Shown here: in pieces, positions 15,935 to 23,792 of the stretch
Position numbering within the stretch: the first letter of the stretch is position 1
How the letters are laid out: each line of letters starts with the position of its first letter
Assembly (NCBI GenBank): GCA_046760905.1
Contig: JBHIFB010000045.1
Location: forward strand, 1 to 23,792
Source of the DNA: JBHIFB01 sp046760905
Lineage (GTDB): Bacteria > Gemmatimonadota > CAZMKB01
Reading direction: 5' to 3'
DNA length: 23,792 nt
Program-made: the position numbers and the translations under genes
The notes under the pieces: generated by a model
Seen by the model: only the letters and a program-made list of their open reading frames with translations
The model's database searches: none
What the model was told of the DNA's origin: nothing

Positions 15935-17429
15935 GCCTGAAGAGATGACCTCTGTCATAAAGAAGGAGATAGAAAGTTATGCAGCTACCCTGGATGTCGA
16001 GGAGGTCGGAACAGTTCTCGAGGTCGGGGATGGGATAGCTCGGGTGCATGGACTCAGGAAGGCAATGGCTTCCGAGATGCTGCGTTTCCCGAACGATATA
16101 TACGGACTTGCGCTGAACCTCGAAGAGGATAACATAGGAGCTGTGATCCTCGGAGAGTACGTTGAGATAAAGGAGGGTGACCCTGTCCACAGGACGGGAA
16201 GAGTCCTCGCGGTTCCATCCGGAGAGGGGCTCCTTGGTAGGGTCATCGACCCGCTGGGCAGGCCGCTCGATGGGAAGGGACCCATCCCACAGGAGAACTG
16301 GAGACCGATCGAGTCCACCGCCCCCAATGTGGTGCAACGGCAGCCCGTGAAAGAGCCGCTCCAGACAGGGCTAAAGGCGATCGATTCCATGATCCCCATC
16401 GGGAGGGGTCAGCGAGAGCTGATTATAGGCGACAGGGGAACCGGAAAGACAGCCATCGCAGTTGACACGATAATCAATCAGAAGGGCCAGGGCGTATTAT
16501 GCTTTTATGTGGCAGTCGGACAGAAGGCTTCGACGGTTGCCCAGGTCGTCGAGAAGCTAAGGGAGAAAGGCGCCATGGATTACACCGTCGTTATCAGTGC
16601 GACGGCTAACGACCCCGCACCTCTTCAATATATAGCCCCTTACGCAGGTTGCGCGATGGCAGAATACTTCATGTACGAGAAAGACGCCGCTACTCTCTGC
16701 GTCTACGATGACCTCTCGAAACAGGCTCATGCCTACCGTCAACTCTCCCTGCTTCTGAGGAGACCGCCCGGAAGGGAGGCTTTTCCCGGCGATATATTCT
16801 ACAACCATTCGAGGCTCCTCGAAAGGGCGGCTAAGCTCTCAGACAAAAGGGGCGGCGGCTCTCTTACAGCCCTTCCCATCATCGAGACCCAGGCGGGAGA
16901 CGTCAGCGCATACATACCAACCAACGTGATATCCATCACAGATGGCCAGATATACCTGGTTTCCGATCTCTTTTACGCCGGCGTGCGGCCGGCGATACAC
17001 GTCGGGATTTCGGTCTCACGTGTCGGTGGAAACGCCCAGAAGAAATGCATGAAGCAGGTGGCCGGCCGGTTGAGGCTCGACCTCGCCCAGTACCGTGAAA
17101 TGGAGGCCTTCGCCCAGTTCGGCTCCGAGCTGGACAAACAAACTCAGCAGCAGCTCGCCCGGGGCGAGAGGATGGTCGAACTGCTCAAGCAGCCACAGTA
17201 TAAGCCGATGTCACTCGATGCACAGGTGATGTCTATCTACACCGGAGTGAACGGATATCTGGACGAGTACCCGGTTTCCAGAATAGGCGAGTTCGAGAAA
17301 AAGTTCCTCGAGTTCATGGATACGCACTATCCCCAGGTCGGTAAATCCATCATGGAACACGGTGAGATTACCACCGAGACCGAGGAGGAGCTTAAAGCGG
17401 CCATCGGGGAATTCAAGAAAAACTTCTAA
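15924..17429 (+). CDS. atpA: F1Fo ATP synthase subunit alpha
   Basis: This 501-residue non-catalytic F1 subunit has the P-loop GDRGTGKT at residues 169-176, the C-terminal signature ISVSRVGGNAQ with the arginine finger, and the following KQVAGRLRLDLAQYREMEAF. The start was moved to ATG 15924, 8 bases after GGAGGG; an in-frame GTG at 15915 falls inside that Shine-Dalgarno. It overlaps the atpH stop by 11 bases, implying coupled translation. Length and motifs are normal. Confidence 0.97.
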   Translation: MRIKPEEMTSVIKKEIESYAATLDVEEVGTVLEVGDGIARVHGLRKAMASEMLRFPNDIYGLALNLEEDNIGAVILGEYVEIKEGDPVHRTGRVLAVPSGEGLLGRVIDPLGRPLDGKGPIPQENWRPIESTAPNVVQRQPVKEPLQTGLKAIDSMIPIGRGQRELIIGDRGTGKTAIAVDTIINQKGQGVLCFYVAVGQKASTVAQVVEKLREKGAMDYTVVISATANDPAPLQYIAPYAGCAMAEYFMYEKDAATLCVYDDLSKQAHAYRQLSLLLRRPPGREAFPGDIFYNHSRLLERAAKLSDKRGGGSLTALPIIETQAGDVSAYIPTNVISITDGQIYLVSDLFYAGVRPAIHVGISVSRVGGNAQKKCMKQVAGRLRLDLAQYREMEAFAQFGSELDKQTQQQLARGERMVELLKQPQYKPMSLDAQVMSIYTGVNGYLDEYPVSRIGEFEKKFLEFMDTHYPQVGKSIMEHGEITTETEEELKAAIGEFKKNF

Positions 17430-17453
17430 GCATATTAACAGTAAGGGCAGGCG

Positions 17454-18317
17454 ATGGCGAAAACCCGCGACATCAAAAGGCGCATAAAGAGCGTTCAAAG
17501 CACGCAGCAGATCACCAGGACAATGGAGATGGTGGCAACCTCTAAGCTCAAGCGAGCCCAGAACAGACTCACATCTTCGAGACCATACGGTGGCGAGGTG
17601 AAATCATTCATCCAGGATCTTGCGACGTCGTTGCCAGGCATCCCTCATCCTCTTCTCAAAAGGAGGGGGGAGGAGCACAGCATCGCGCTTTTCCTTCTCA
17701 CGAGCAACAGAGGCCTCTGTGGTGCCTTCAACACGAACCTAATCAAGATGGCCCAAAGCCTGTACGAAGAGCTCAAAGGGGCGGGGAAGGAAATCACCCT
17801 CTACATTTCAGGCAAAAAGGGTTTGGCCTTCTTCAAATTCCGCGGCTTTAGCATAGAGAGTGAATACACGGCGCTTCCCGAACTCCCATCTCCATCCGAT
17901 GTCGCCGAAATCGCAGACCGCTTCATCTCCCTCTACGCTTCGGGCCGTATCGATAAGCTAGTTCTTATTTATAACCACTTCCGCTCACCCGTCGAACAGC
18001 GGCCAGTAATCGAGACGGTGCTGCCCATACCATTTGAAATGCCTGAGAAGCAGCAGGCAGACTACATCATTGAACCGGTTGGAGAGGAAATCCTCGACCG
18101 TCTGCTCCCCCTCTATGTTCATTCAGCACTCCGGATGGCTCTCGTGGAGTCCACGACGAGCGAACAGGGCGCACGGAGGACCGCCATGAAGAGCGCAACC
18201 GACAACGCTGAGGAAATGATCACATATCTTATACGTTCATTTAATAAAGCCAGACAGGCACAGATCACACAGGAGATTGCTGAGATCGTAGGAGGCGTGA
18301 ACGCCCTCATCGATTAG
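17454..18317 (+). CDS. atpG: F1Fo ATP synthase subunit gamma
   Basis: This 287-residue central rotor shaft has the N-terminal helix DIKRRIKSVQSTQQITRTM...VATSKL and the C-terminal helix MKSATDNAEEMI...NKARQAQITQEIAEIVGGVNAL, which together form its coiled coil. Both are textbook AtpG ends, so the gene is complete. It lies 24 bases after atpA and 20 bases before the atpD start. Confidence 0.96.
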   Translation: MAKTRDIKRRIKSVQSTQQITRTMEMVATSKLKRAQNRLTSSRPYGGEVKSFIQDLATSLPGIPHPLLKRRGEEHSIALFLLTSNRGLCGAFNTNLIKMAQSLYEELKGAGKEITLYISGKKGLAFFKFRGFSIESEYTALPELPSPSDVAEIADRFISLYASGRIDKLVLIYNHFRSPVEQRPVIETVLPIPFEMPEKQQADYIIEPVGEEILDRLLPLYVHSALRMALVESTTSEQGARRTAMKSATDNAEEMITYLIRSFNKARQAQITQEIAEIVGGVNALID

Positions 18318-18337
18318 AAACAATGGAGGATACGAGA

Positions 18338-19822
18338 ATGCCAGAGAAACGAAAATCCGCGGAAACCGCCGAAGGAGTTGAAACGATAGGCACAGGCGCG
18401 GCGGAAAAAGAGCTGAACTATGGAAAGGTGGTTCAGGTGATCGGACCCACGATTGATGTTGAGTTCGACCCGGAAAGGCTTCCGGAGATATACACGGCTC
18501 TCAAGCTCGATGAAGAGGTAGACGGCAAAAGGATTACCCTGACCGCGGAGGTACAGCAGCAGATTGGGAGAAACCAGGTGAAGGCTGTCTCGATGTCATC
18601 CACAGATGGGGTCGTGAGAGGTATGAAAGTGCTGGACACGGGTCAGCCGATAACCGTCCCAGTAGGCAGGGAATGTCTTGGAAGGGTCTTCAATCTAGTA
18701 GGAGAGCCCATTGATGAACTCGGGCCCGTGGTGACCAAGCTACGGTATCCCATCCACAGGGAATCACCGGGGTTCGAGGAACTTGAGCCAAAGAGCCTGA
18801 TATTCGAAACTGGCATAAAAGTGATTGATCTGCTCGAGCCTTACATGAAAGGCGGGAAGACGGGGCTTTTCGGTGGTGCGGGGGTCGGGAAGACGGTCAT
18901 CATAATGGAACTCATCCACAACATTGCCACCGCTCACGGCGGTTACTCGGTATTCGGCGGCGTTGGAGAGAGGACCAGGGAGGGTAACGACCTCTGGCTC
19001 GAGATGAAGCAGTCCGGTGTTATAGATAAGACTGTTATGGTCTTCGGACAGATGAACGAACCCCCGGGGGCAAGGCTCAGGGTTGGCCTCTCGGCCCTCA
19101 CCATGGCCGAGTACTTCAGGGAAGAGGAGGGTCAGGACGTACTGCTTTTCATAGACAATATATTCAGGTTCGTGCAGGCAGGTTCGGAAGTGTCGGCGCT
19201 TCTCGGCAGGATGCCCTCTGCCGTGGGATACCAGCCTACGCTCGGCACGGAGATGGGTGAGCTCCAGGAGAGGATCACATCCACCAAGCGCGGCTCCATC
19301 ACCTCCATCCAGGCGATTTACGTACCCGCTGACGATCTGACCGATCCAGCTCCGGCGACGACCTTCGCCCACCTCGACGCCACAACGGTGCTCTCGAGGC
19401 AGATCGCCGAGCTGGGAATCTATCCGGCCGTCGATCCGCTCGACTCCACATCCAGAATCATGGACCCGCAGGTCATCGGAGAGGAGCATTACAACGTGGC
19501 GAGAGAGGTCCAGAGGATTCTGCAGAGATACAAGGATCTTCAGGATATCATAGCGATCCTCGGGATGGACGAACTCTCCGAAGAGGACAAGGTGCTTGTA
19601 CAGCGGGCGAGGAAGATCCAGAAGTTCCTGTCGCAACCCTTCTTTGTGGCGAGTGAATTCACCGGCACGGAGGGAAGGTATGTTCCGCTCAAGGACACGA
19701 TAAGGAGTTTCAAGGAGGTCGTCGAAGGAAAATACGATCACTTCCCGGAGCAGGCCTTCTACATGCTGGGAGACATTGAAGAGGTCAAGGAGAAAGCCGC
19801 AGAGATGGGAATCAAGGACTGA
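18338..19822 (+). CDS. atpD: F1Fo ATP synthase subunit beta (catalytic)
   Basis: This 494-residue catalytic subunit has the P-loop GGAGVGKT at residues 179-186, the GERTREGNDL loop with the catalytic Glu, LLFIDNIFRF, and the DELSEED lever. ATG 18338 is chosen because GGAGGA ends 6 bases before it; an in-frame ATG at 18323 overlaps this site. Relative to typical beta subunits (which open near NYGKVVQVIGP) there is an extra hydrophilic N-terminal stretch of about 23 residues (MPEKRKSAETAEGVETIG...), unusual but with no stop or frame break. It ends 4 bases before atpC. Confidence 0.97.
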   Translation: MPEKRKSAETAEGVETIGTGAAEKELNYGKVVQVIGPTIDVEFDPERLPEIYTALKLDEEVDGKRITLTAEVQQQIGRNQVKAVSMSSTDGVVRGMKVLDTGQPITVPVGRECLGRVFNLVGEPIDELGPVVTKLRYPIHRESPGFEELEPKSLIFETGIKVIDLLEPYMKGGKTGLFGGAGVGKTVIIMELIHNIATAHGGYSVFGGVGERTREGNDLWLEMKQSGVIDKTVMVFGQMNEPPGARLRVGLSALTMAEYFREEEGQDVLLFIDNIFRFVQAGSEVSALLGRMPSAVGYQPTLGTEMGELQERITSTKRGSITSIQAIYVPADDLTDPAPATTFAHLDATTVLSRQIAELGIYPAVDPLDSTSRIMDPQVIGEEHYNVAREVQRILQRYKDLQDIIAILGMDELSEEDKVLVQRARKIQKFLSQPFFVASEFTGTEGRYVPLKDTIRSFKEVVEGKYDHFPEQAFYMLGDIEEVKEKAAEMGIKD

Positions 19823-19826
19823 ACCG

Positions 19827-20219
19827 ATGGCCGGCCGCACTCTCAGATTGAAGATCCTCTCGCCCGAGTCCACTATCTTCGAGGGGGAAGTCGATAAGGT
19901 TATAGTGACGGCTTCAGACGGAGAGCTCGGCGTCCTGCCGGGGCACGCACCGCTGGTCTGCCTCCTCGGAATGGGGGAGCTAAGACTTACGGCAAATGGT
20001 AGGGTGGATTACTACGCTGTCTTCGGTGGATACATGCGGGTTTCAGGGGACCTGGTGAGTGTGCTTGCAGATGCCGCAGAGCCACAGGAGGCCATCGATG
20101 AAAAAAAGGCTCGTGATACGCTCACAGAGCTTGTGAAAATCCCTCCGGGCAGAAGAGGAGATGAGGATCTCGCCGAGATGACCCGCTGCCGCGTCCGCCT
20201 AAAGGTCAAATCACGATAG
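19827..20219 (+). CDS. atpC: F1Fo ATP synthase subunit epsilon
   Basis: This 130-residue subunit has the N-terminal beta-sandwich TLRLKILSPESTIFEGEVDKVIVTASDGELGVLPGHAPLV, the AtpC signature, followed by a C-terminal helical part (about residues 88-108). It couples the shaft to the c ring and can inhibit hydrolysis. ATG 19827 follows the atpD stop by 4 bases, with AAGGA inside the atpD end as ribosome site. The frame stays open further upstream inside atpD, but that part is not AtpC-like. It is the last gene of the operon. Confidence 0.93.
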   Translation: MAGRTLRLKILSPESTIFEGEVDKVIVTASDGELGVLPGHAPLVCLLGMGELRLTANGRVDYYAVFGGYMRVSGDLVSVLADAAEPQEAIDEKKARDTLTELVKIPPGRRGDEDLAEMTRCRVRLKVKSR

Positions 20220-20233
20220 AGGTCGGTCTCTTG

Positions 20234-20250
20234 CTCGGCTCCTGGCTGAG
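20234..20250. terminator. Hairpin between atpC and the ferritin remnant
   Basis: CTCGGC and GCTGAG can form a 6-bp stem (one G-T pair) around TCCTG, 15 bases after the atpC stop and 8 bases beyond the 3' end of the minus-strand ferritin remnant. There is no T run on either strand, so the terminator role is only suggested by position. Confidence 0.3.
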
Positions 20251-20257
20251 TGAATAC

Positions 20258-20559
20258 TTAAGCTTCCGCTGGTGGGGGGGCGAATGTTCGGGTTGCCAGC
20301 TGGCGATCGATCATGAAAAGACCGCTTCCGTCCGTTCCGACGAGCTTCAACTGCTGCAGCACATCATTTGCCATGGCCTCTTCCTCGACCTGCTCTGTCA
20401 CAAACCACTGGAGCATGGCTTCGGTGGCATGATCCTTCTCCTGCCTTGCAAGGTCAACAACCTTGTTGATCGCGGCAGTAACACCTTTCTCATGTGCCAG
20501 CGTTTTCTCGAAAAGCTCAGTCGGCGACTTGAAGTTCGATTATTTCTTGAGTATGACAT
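20258..20559 (-). pseudogene. Ferritin remnant lacking its N-terminal half
   Basis: Reading the minus strand from 20539 down to the stop at 20258-20260 gives FKSPTELFEKTLAHEKGVT, INKVVDLARQEKDHATEAML, QWFVTEQVEEEAMANDVLQQ, LKLVGTDGSGLFMIDRQL: the C-terminal half of a bacterial ferritin, with iron-site residues such as Glu in AHEK and EQVEEE. The frame is closed by TAA at 20540-20542 just before it. A good Shine-Dalgarno (GGGAGG) and an ATG at 20559-20557 lie ten codons or fewer upstream but in another frame. The simplest reading is an internal deletion of about 80 codons, plus a frame change, that joined the gene start to its middle. The opposite strand also has an open frame here, which is only a shadow. 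Confidence 0.8.
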
Positions 20560-20613
20560 ATACGCCTCCCTTCTAATTACGAGGTTCTGACCCTCACGTT
20601 ATCGACTATTAGG

Positions 20614-21298
20614 TCATTTGTCCGGTGACTTTTTCACTTTCGATTTGATACGTTTCGATCCTTTACTCGTATTCCTGCTCAGACTTCTCACCATGGGATC
20701 CACAGCTGCACGAGGAAAGAGCTTGGTCGACTTTACTTTCTTGCGACGTGCAACCAACCAGTCACGCTGCGATTTGCCAAGGAGCTCTGGATGATAATTC
20801 TCGACGATAATCAGGTACTGGGCAACCGTTCGCGCCGCCGGCCATCCTCGACTCGATCTTCGCCTTGTGCGACTGCCCACGACCAATCTCCTGGACAACA
20901 CCACGCGTGGGAACCCAATGCCCCTCTCCTCTCAAAAAAACCACATCACGCCTGATCGTGCGCACATCCGTCTGAAGTAGCCGCGCCAAATCCTCCTGCG
21001 TCAGTAACCCTCCCTGGTCGATGACTTCCTCCGTCATTCGCAACAGACGAAACCGCCTTAGACCCACCACTCCAAAACGACTCAGAACCTCCATGTCTTC
21101 CATCCCACCATCCACTGTCACCACCACCCCAACCTTCTTCATCGCTGAAAGCGGCTTCCCGCTTGGCTCATCTCTGCTCACCACCGTCATGCGCATCTGC
21201 CCCTCACGTACTTCTCCCCACCCAAGCGATGGCAACAGCACATGCTGCGCCGTCTCCAGTACCGCCCTCGACGTCGCAGGAGCAAGCTCGAAATCCTT
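20614..21298 (-). pseudogene. Frameshifted DUF1670-like helix-turn-helix protein gene (fragment)
   Basis: The minus strand, open from 21298, reads KDFELAPATSRAVLETAQHV, LLPSLGWGEVREGQMRMTVV, then a glycine-rich part and a helix-turn-helix (GGLLTQEDLARLLQTDVRTI followed by RRDVVFLRGEG), then GVVQEIGRGQSHKAKI. From memory this matches the DUF1670 family (function unknown, often in many genomic copies and next to mobile DNA). There is no start codon with a Shine-Dalgarno: a TGA closes the frame at 21299-21301. After HKAKI the frame turns into low-quality sequence and stops at 20762, while the neighbouring frame (20614-20904) continues with QYLIIVENYHPELLGKSQRD and a lysine/arginine-rich end. Both ends thus appear lost or shifted. 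Confidence 0.6.
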
Positions 21299-21316
21299 TC
21301 AATCGTTGGAAATCTC

Positions 21317-23791
21317 ATGGCACGGGAGGTCGTACAGGAAATCGTTGTTGCAGCAGAAGAAGACACTTTAAATCAAGATGAACCTTACATTATGGTACAC
21401 CCTGATACAGACACACTCTTAATGGCAGTCTGGAATGCTGAAACTCTTGAAGACTGGGAAGAAGAAGCGATGGATGTTGGATACGGTTTTTCAATGGATG
21501 GTGGATTAACATGGGATTCAACAGGTGTCATTCCAGAGGTAGGTGAATTCGAGGGGACAATCCTTATGAATGCGGCTGATCCGAGCTGTGGTTTTGGTTC
21601 AGGATATGCATATTGCACTCGTGCTTCTTATCGCCCTGAAGATCCTTCTATAGCAGTCATTTATTTTGCAAGGACAAGTAATTTCGGTCAGAGTTGGGAT
21701 CAGTTTTACGTGAGCGATGACTCTTTAACGGAATATAGATGTGATGGTCCATTTATGTATGTGGATAATACGAGTGGAGATTATAATGAAAGGATCTATG
21801 TCACCTGGGGTGAGGTATGGGGACAAGGGAATCCTCCTGGTACCACTGATTCTTCTGCAATACGATTTGCTTATTCAACTTCATCGGATCAGTCCTGGTC
21901 TAATCCAAAAAATATTGCAGTAGCTTATCAATTAGAGGGAGAAGACCCTATTCACGAAGCCGTGTTTAGTGGGCGTCCTACGGTAGGTATAGACGGCACA
22001 CTTTATATTACATGGATGTATGAACCTCCAAGAGAGAATTTTGAACCTGGAGAGCTTTCAAAAGATAGTTGTGAAATTAAAGTGGCGAGATCCACAGATG
22101 GAGGAGAGAATTTTATTGATTGCTCACCTAATTCAATATTCTCTAAGATAACTGATTGGCAAACGTATAGGAAAGTAAGACTTTCTTCTTACCCTGTTAT
22201 TGTATTTGGTGCATTGGATACAAATGTTGTATATGTTGCCTATATGGCAAAAACGTCATCCGATGATGCAAATATCTATTTTATTAGATCTACAAATAAG
22301 GGAGAATCTTGGAGTGATCCTGAAATATAAATTGATAAAGAAGAGGAAGTACAATACCATCCATGGCTCTCAGCTTCGCCTGATGGAATACTCTATTTAA
22401 TATATGGGCATATGCCTCAACGAGAGGAGGCACCAGCAGGGGATATGGATGTATATGTAGCCTTGTCTGTAGATCAGGGAGAAAGCTTTTTAACTCCAAA
22501 TATCAAAGTGAATTCCGTTTTCTCCAGTCCATATATTGAGCAGGATTCACGCCATACACGCGGGAATGATTATCAAGGAATAGCTTCAGCTAATGGCAAG
22601 GCATTTCCGATCTGGACAGACTATCGCAGCGATGAAGATGAGGATATCTACTGCGCAATAGTAGATGTCTTCAGAAGCGGATCAATTGATTCAAATGAAA
22701 CCTGGTCCCAACTTGTGGTAATGACAGGTGATGTCACAGTCAAAGACACTGTGATGCTCACGGTTGAGGTTGATACTTCCACGACCAATACAACCATATA
22801 TGCGCTTTCTGATTCTGATGATCAGGCCAGTGGAGTTGATACAACAAAATGCGAGCTCATAGTAGAAGGGCAACTCCATGCATTAGGAATAAACGATTCT
22901 AGCATTGTTACATTCATTTCAACAGAAGTAGATACGTTTCCAGCAGGTTGGTATGGAATTAGATTGGCTAATGGACCCGATTCACTTGATTGGTGTGAGA
23001 TAGAAGATGCATATATTGGTGTAAGAAGCGAAGCTTCCACTTCTGATATATTACATTGCAGTTTTAAAGTCAATGAATTAAGTGGCATTGGAAGCACTCC
23101 TGGCTCAGATCTATTTATTTCTAATAACCTGTTTGATAATAATGGGCAGTTTGGAATAGGACTTCTACGACCGGATTGTGCTGAGATAACAGGAAATGAT
23201 TTATATGGAAATGGTGACTATGGAATTTATATTACAGCCGGAGATGGAGATTCAAGTGATATAGTGATATCTGACAATCTTATTCAAGGGAGTGCTGGTG
23301 ATCTGCATGACTATGGAATATTTTTTAAGCTTGTTGATAAAGGAAATATCGGTCCAACGTATTTAGCAATAGACAGCCTGAATTATATAAGCGAATGTCT
23401 GCAGGCTGGTATTAGAATAGAAGCCTCCTCATATCTAGAATCTCTCGATAGTACCTCTGCGATAGATAGTAACGTAGTAGAAGACAATTACAATGGAATA
23501 GAGATTTCCGGTGGTGAAAATCTCGTTTTATCATGGAATGATATCATCGAAAATACCAAAAAAGGATTTATATCGTCACATCCTATCCCCATTCTTGGTG
23601 ATCATACTGAAGCAATCGGAGGTTATAACAGTATATATGATAATGGAGTTTATGATGTTTATGTCTCGAATAATACTCCATATAAATCTTTAATTGCCCA
23701 AGATAACTGGTGGGGAAATTCAGCTGGACCGGATACGACAAAGCTTTATGGAAATATAACTTTTTATCCGTGGCTTACATCTGAGCCTTAA
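21317..23791 (+). pseudogene. Broken BNR-repeat / beta-helix surface protein gene, 5'-truncated and split by an in-frame TAA
   Basis: The first part (to 22327) has BNR/Asp-box repeats: FSMDGGLTWD, TSSDQSWS, RSTDGGENF, RSTNKGESWSDPEI. A TAA at 22328-22330 interrupts it. The same frame goes on without further stops: IDKEEEVQYHPWLSASPDG, another Asp-box (SVDQGESF), then from ~22700 a beta-helix (FISNNLFDNNGQFGIG, ITGNDLYGNGDYGIYI, VISDNLIQG, NWWGNSAGPDTTKLYG) ending ITFYPWLTSEP at TAA 23789-23791, one base before the window ends. No signal peptide exists at the 5' end, where the frame runs straight out of the DUF1670-like fragment (open back to 21242), and no sorting tag follows NWWG...PWL as is usual in such proteins. 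The region is much AT-richer than the atp operon. An assembly error at the TAA is the main alternative. Confidence 0.75.
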
Positions 23792-23792
23792 T

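Noticed and set aside
12952..20219. Something unusual hidden in the atp operon
   Set aside because: All eight structural subunits plus atpZ/atpI are complete, in the standard order, with normal motifs; apart from the beta N-terminal extension it is ordinary.
20231..20590. 119-codon open frame on the + strand after atpC
   Set aside because: It is the antisense shadow of the ferritin remnant, whose minus-strand translation matches ferritin strongly; the + frame shows no family features.
22325..22333. Programmed readthrough or recoding of the TAA
   Set aside because: TAA is not a known recoding target in bacteria of this kind, no stem-loop or special context is visible, and nearby genes are decayed; mutation or error is simpler.

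Overview
The window looks like chromosomal DNA of an uncultured bacterium of the FCB superphylum (the Eisenbacteria / Krumholzibacteria / Latescibacteria / Zixibacteria kind of lineage). This is inferred from two exported proteins that end in the FlgD-like C-terminal domain (Y/S-PNPFNPST ... GxVYFxRL ... RKMxLxx) used as a type IX-style sorting tag in such phyla, from an AGG/AGA-rich arginine codon habit, and from TPR-bearing lipoprotein sulfatases. No rRNA or tRNA is present, so the lineage is not fixed.

Layout. 1-4548: a convergent pair of large exported beta-proteins with sorting tags (a propeller protein on + and a beta-helix-like protein on -). The minus-strand gene overlaps, by 11 bases, a small GGQ release-factor-like gene (4538-4879). 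5166-5474: a short exported protein with four W-x-x-G-H-W repeats. 5519-7867 (-): a lipoprotein sulfatase/phosphatase-fold enzyme fused to a long TPR tail. 7797-12791: a two-gene SGNH-hydrolase cassette (8270-11182) lies between two related segments. The left segment (7797-8085) is a shrunken, decayed copy of the right one (11310 to about 12420), which contains an intact beta-helix gene. A perfect-consensus sigma70 promoter (TTGACA-17-TATAAT, 8082-8110) sits exactly at the edge of the decayed copy and drives into the cassette.

12952-20219: a complete F1Fo ATP synthase operon in the order atpZ-atpI-atpB-E-F-H-A-G-D-C, apparently intact, with proton-type c-subunit residues. 20220-23792: a decay zone. 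It holds a ferritin gene lacking its N-terminal half (-), a frameshifted DUF1670-like helix-turn-helix gene (-), and, fused directly behind it, a markedly AT-richer BNR/beta-helix surface protein gene that has lost its 5' end and is split by one in-frame TAA.

How the parts fit: the atp operon is the housekeeping core. Both flanks are accessory DNA rich in exported repeat proteins, broken copies and junctions. The most notable signals are the duplicated segment bracketing the SGNH cassette with its junction promoter, and the multi-pseudogene junction downstream of atpC. I saw no CRISPR array, tRNA, rRNA, complete insertion sequence or recognisable new defence system.
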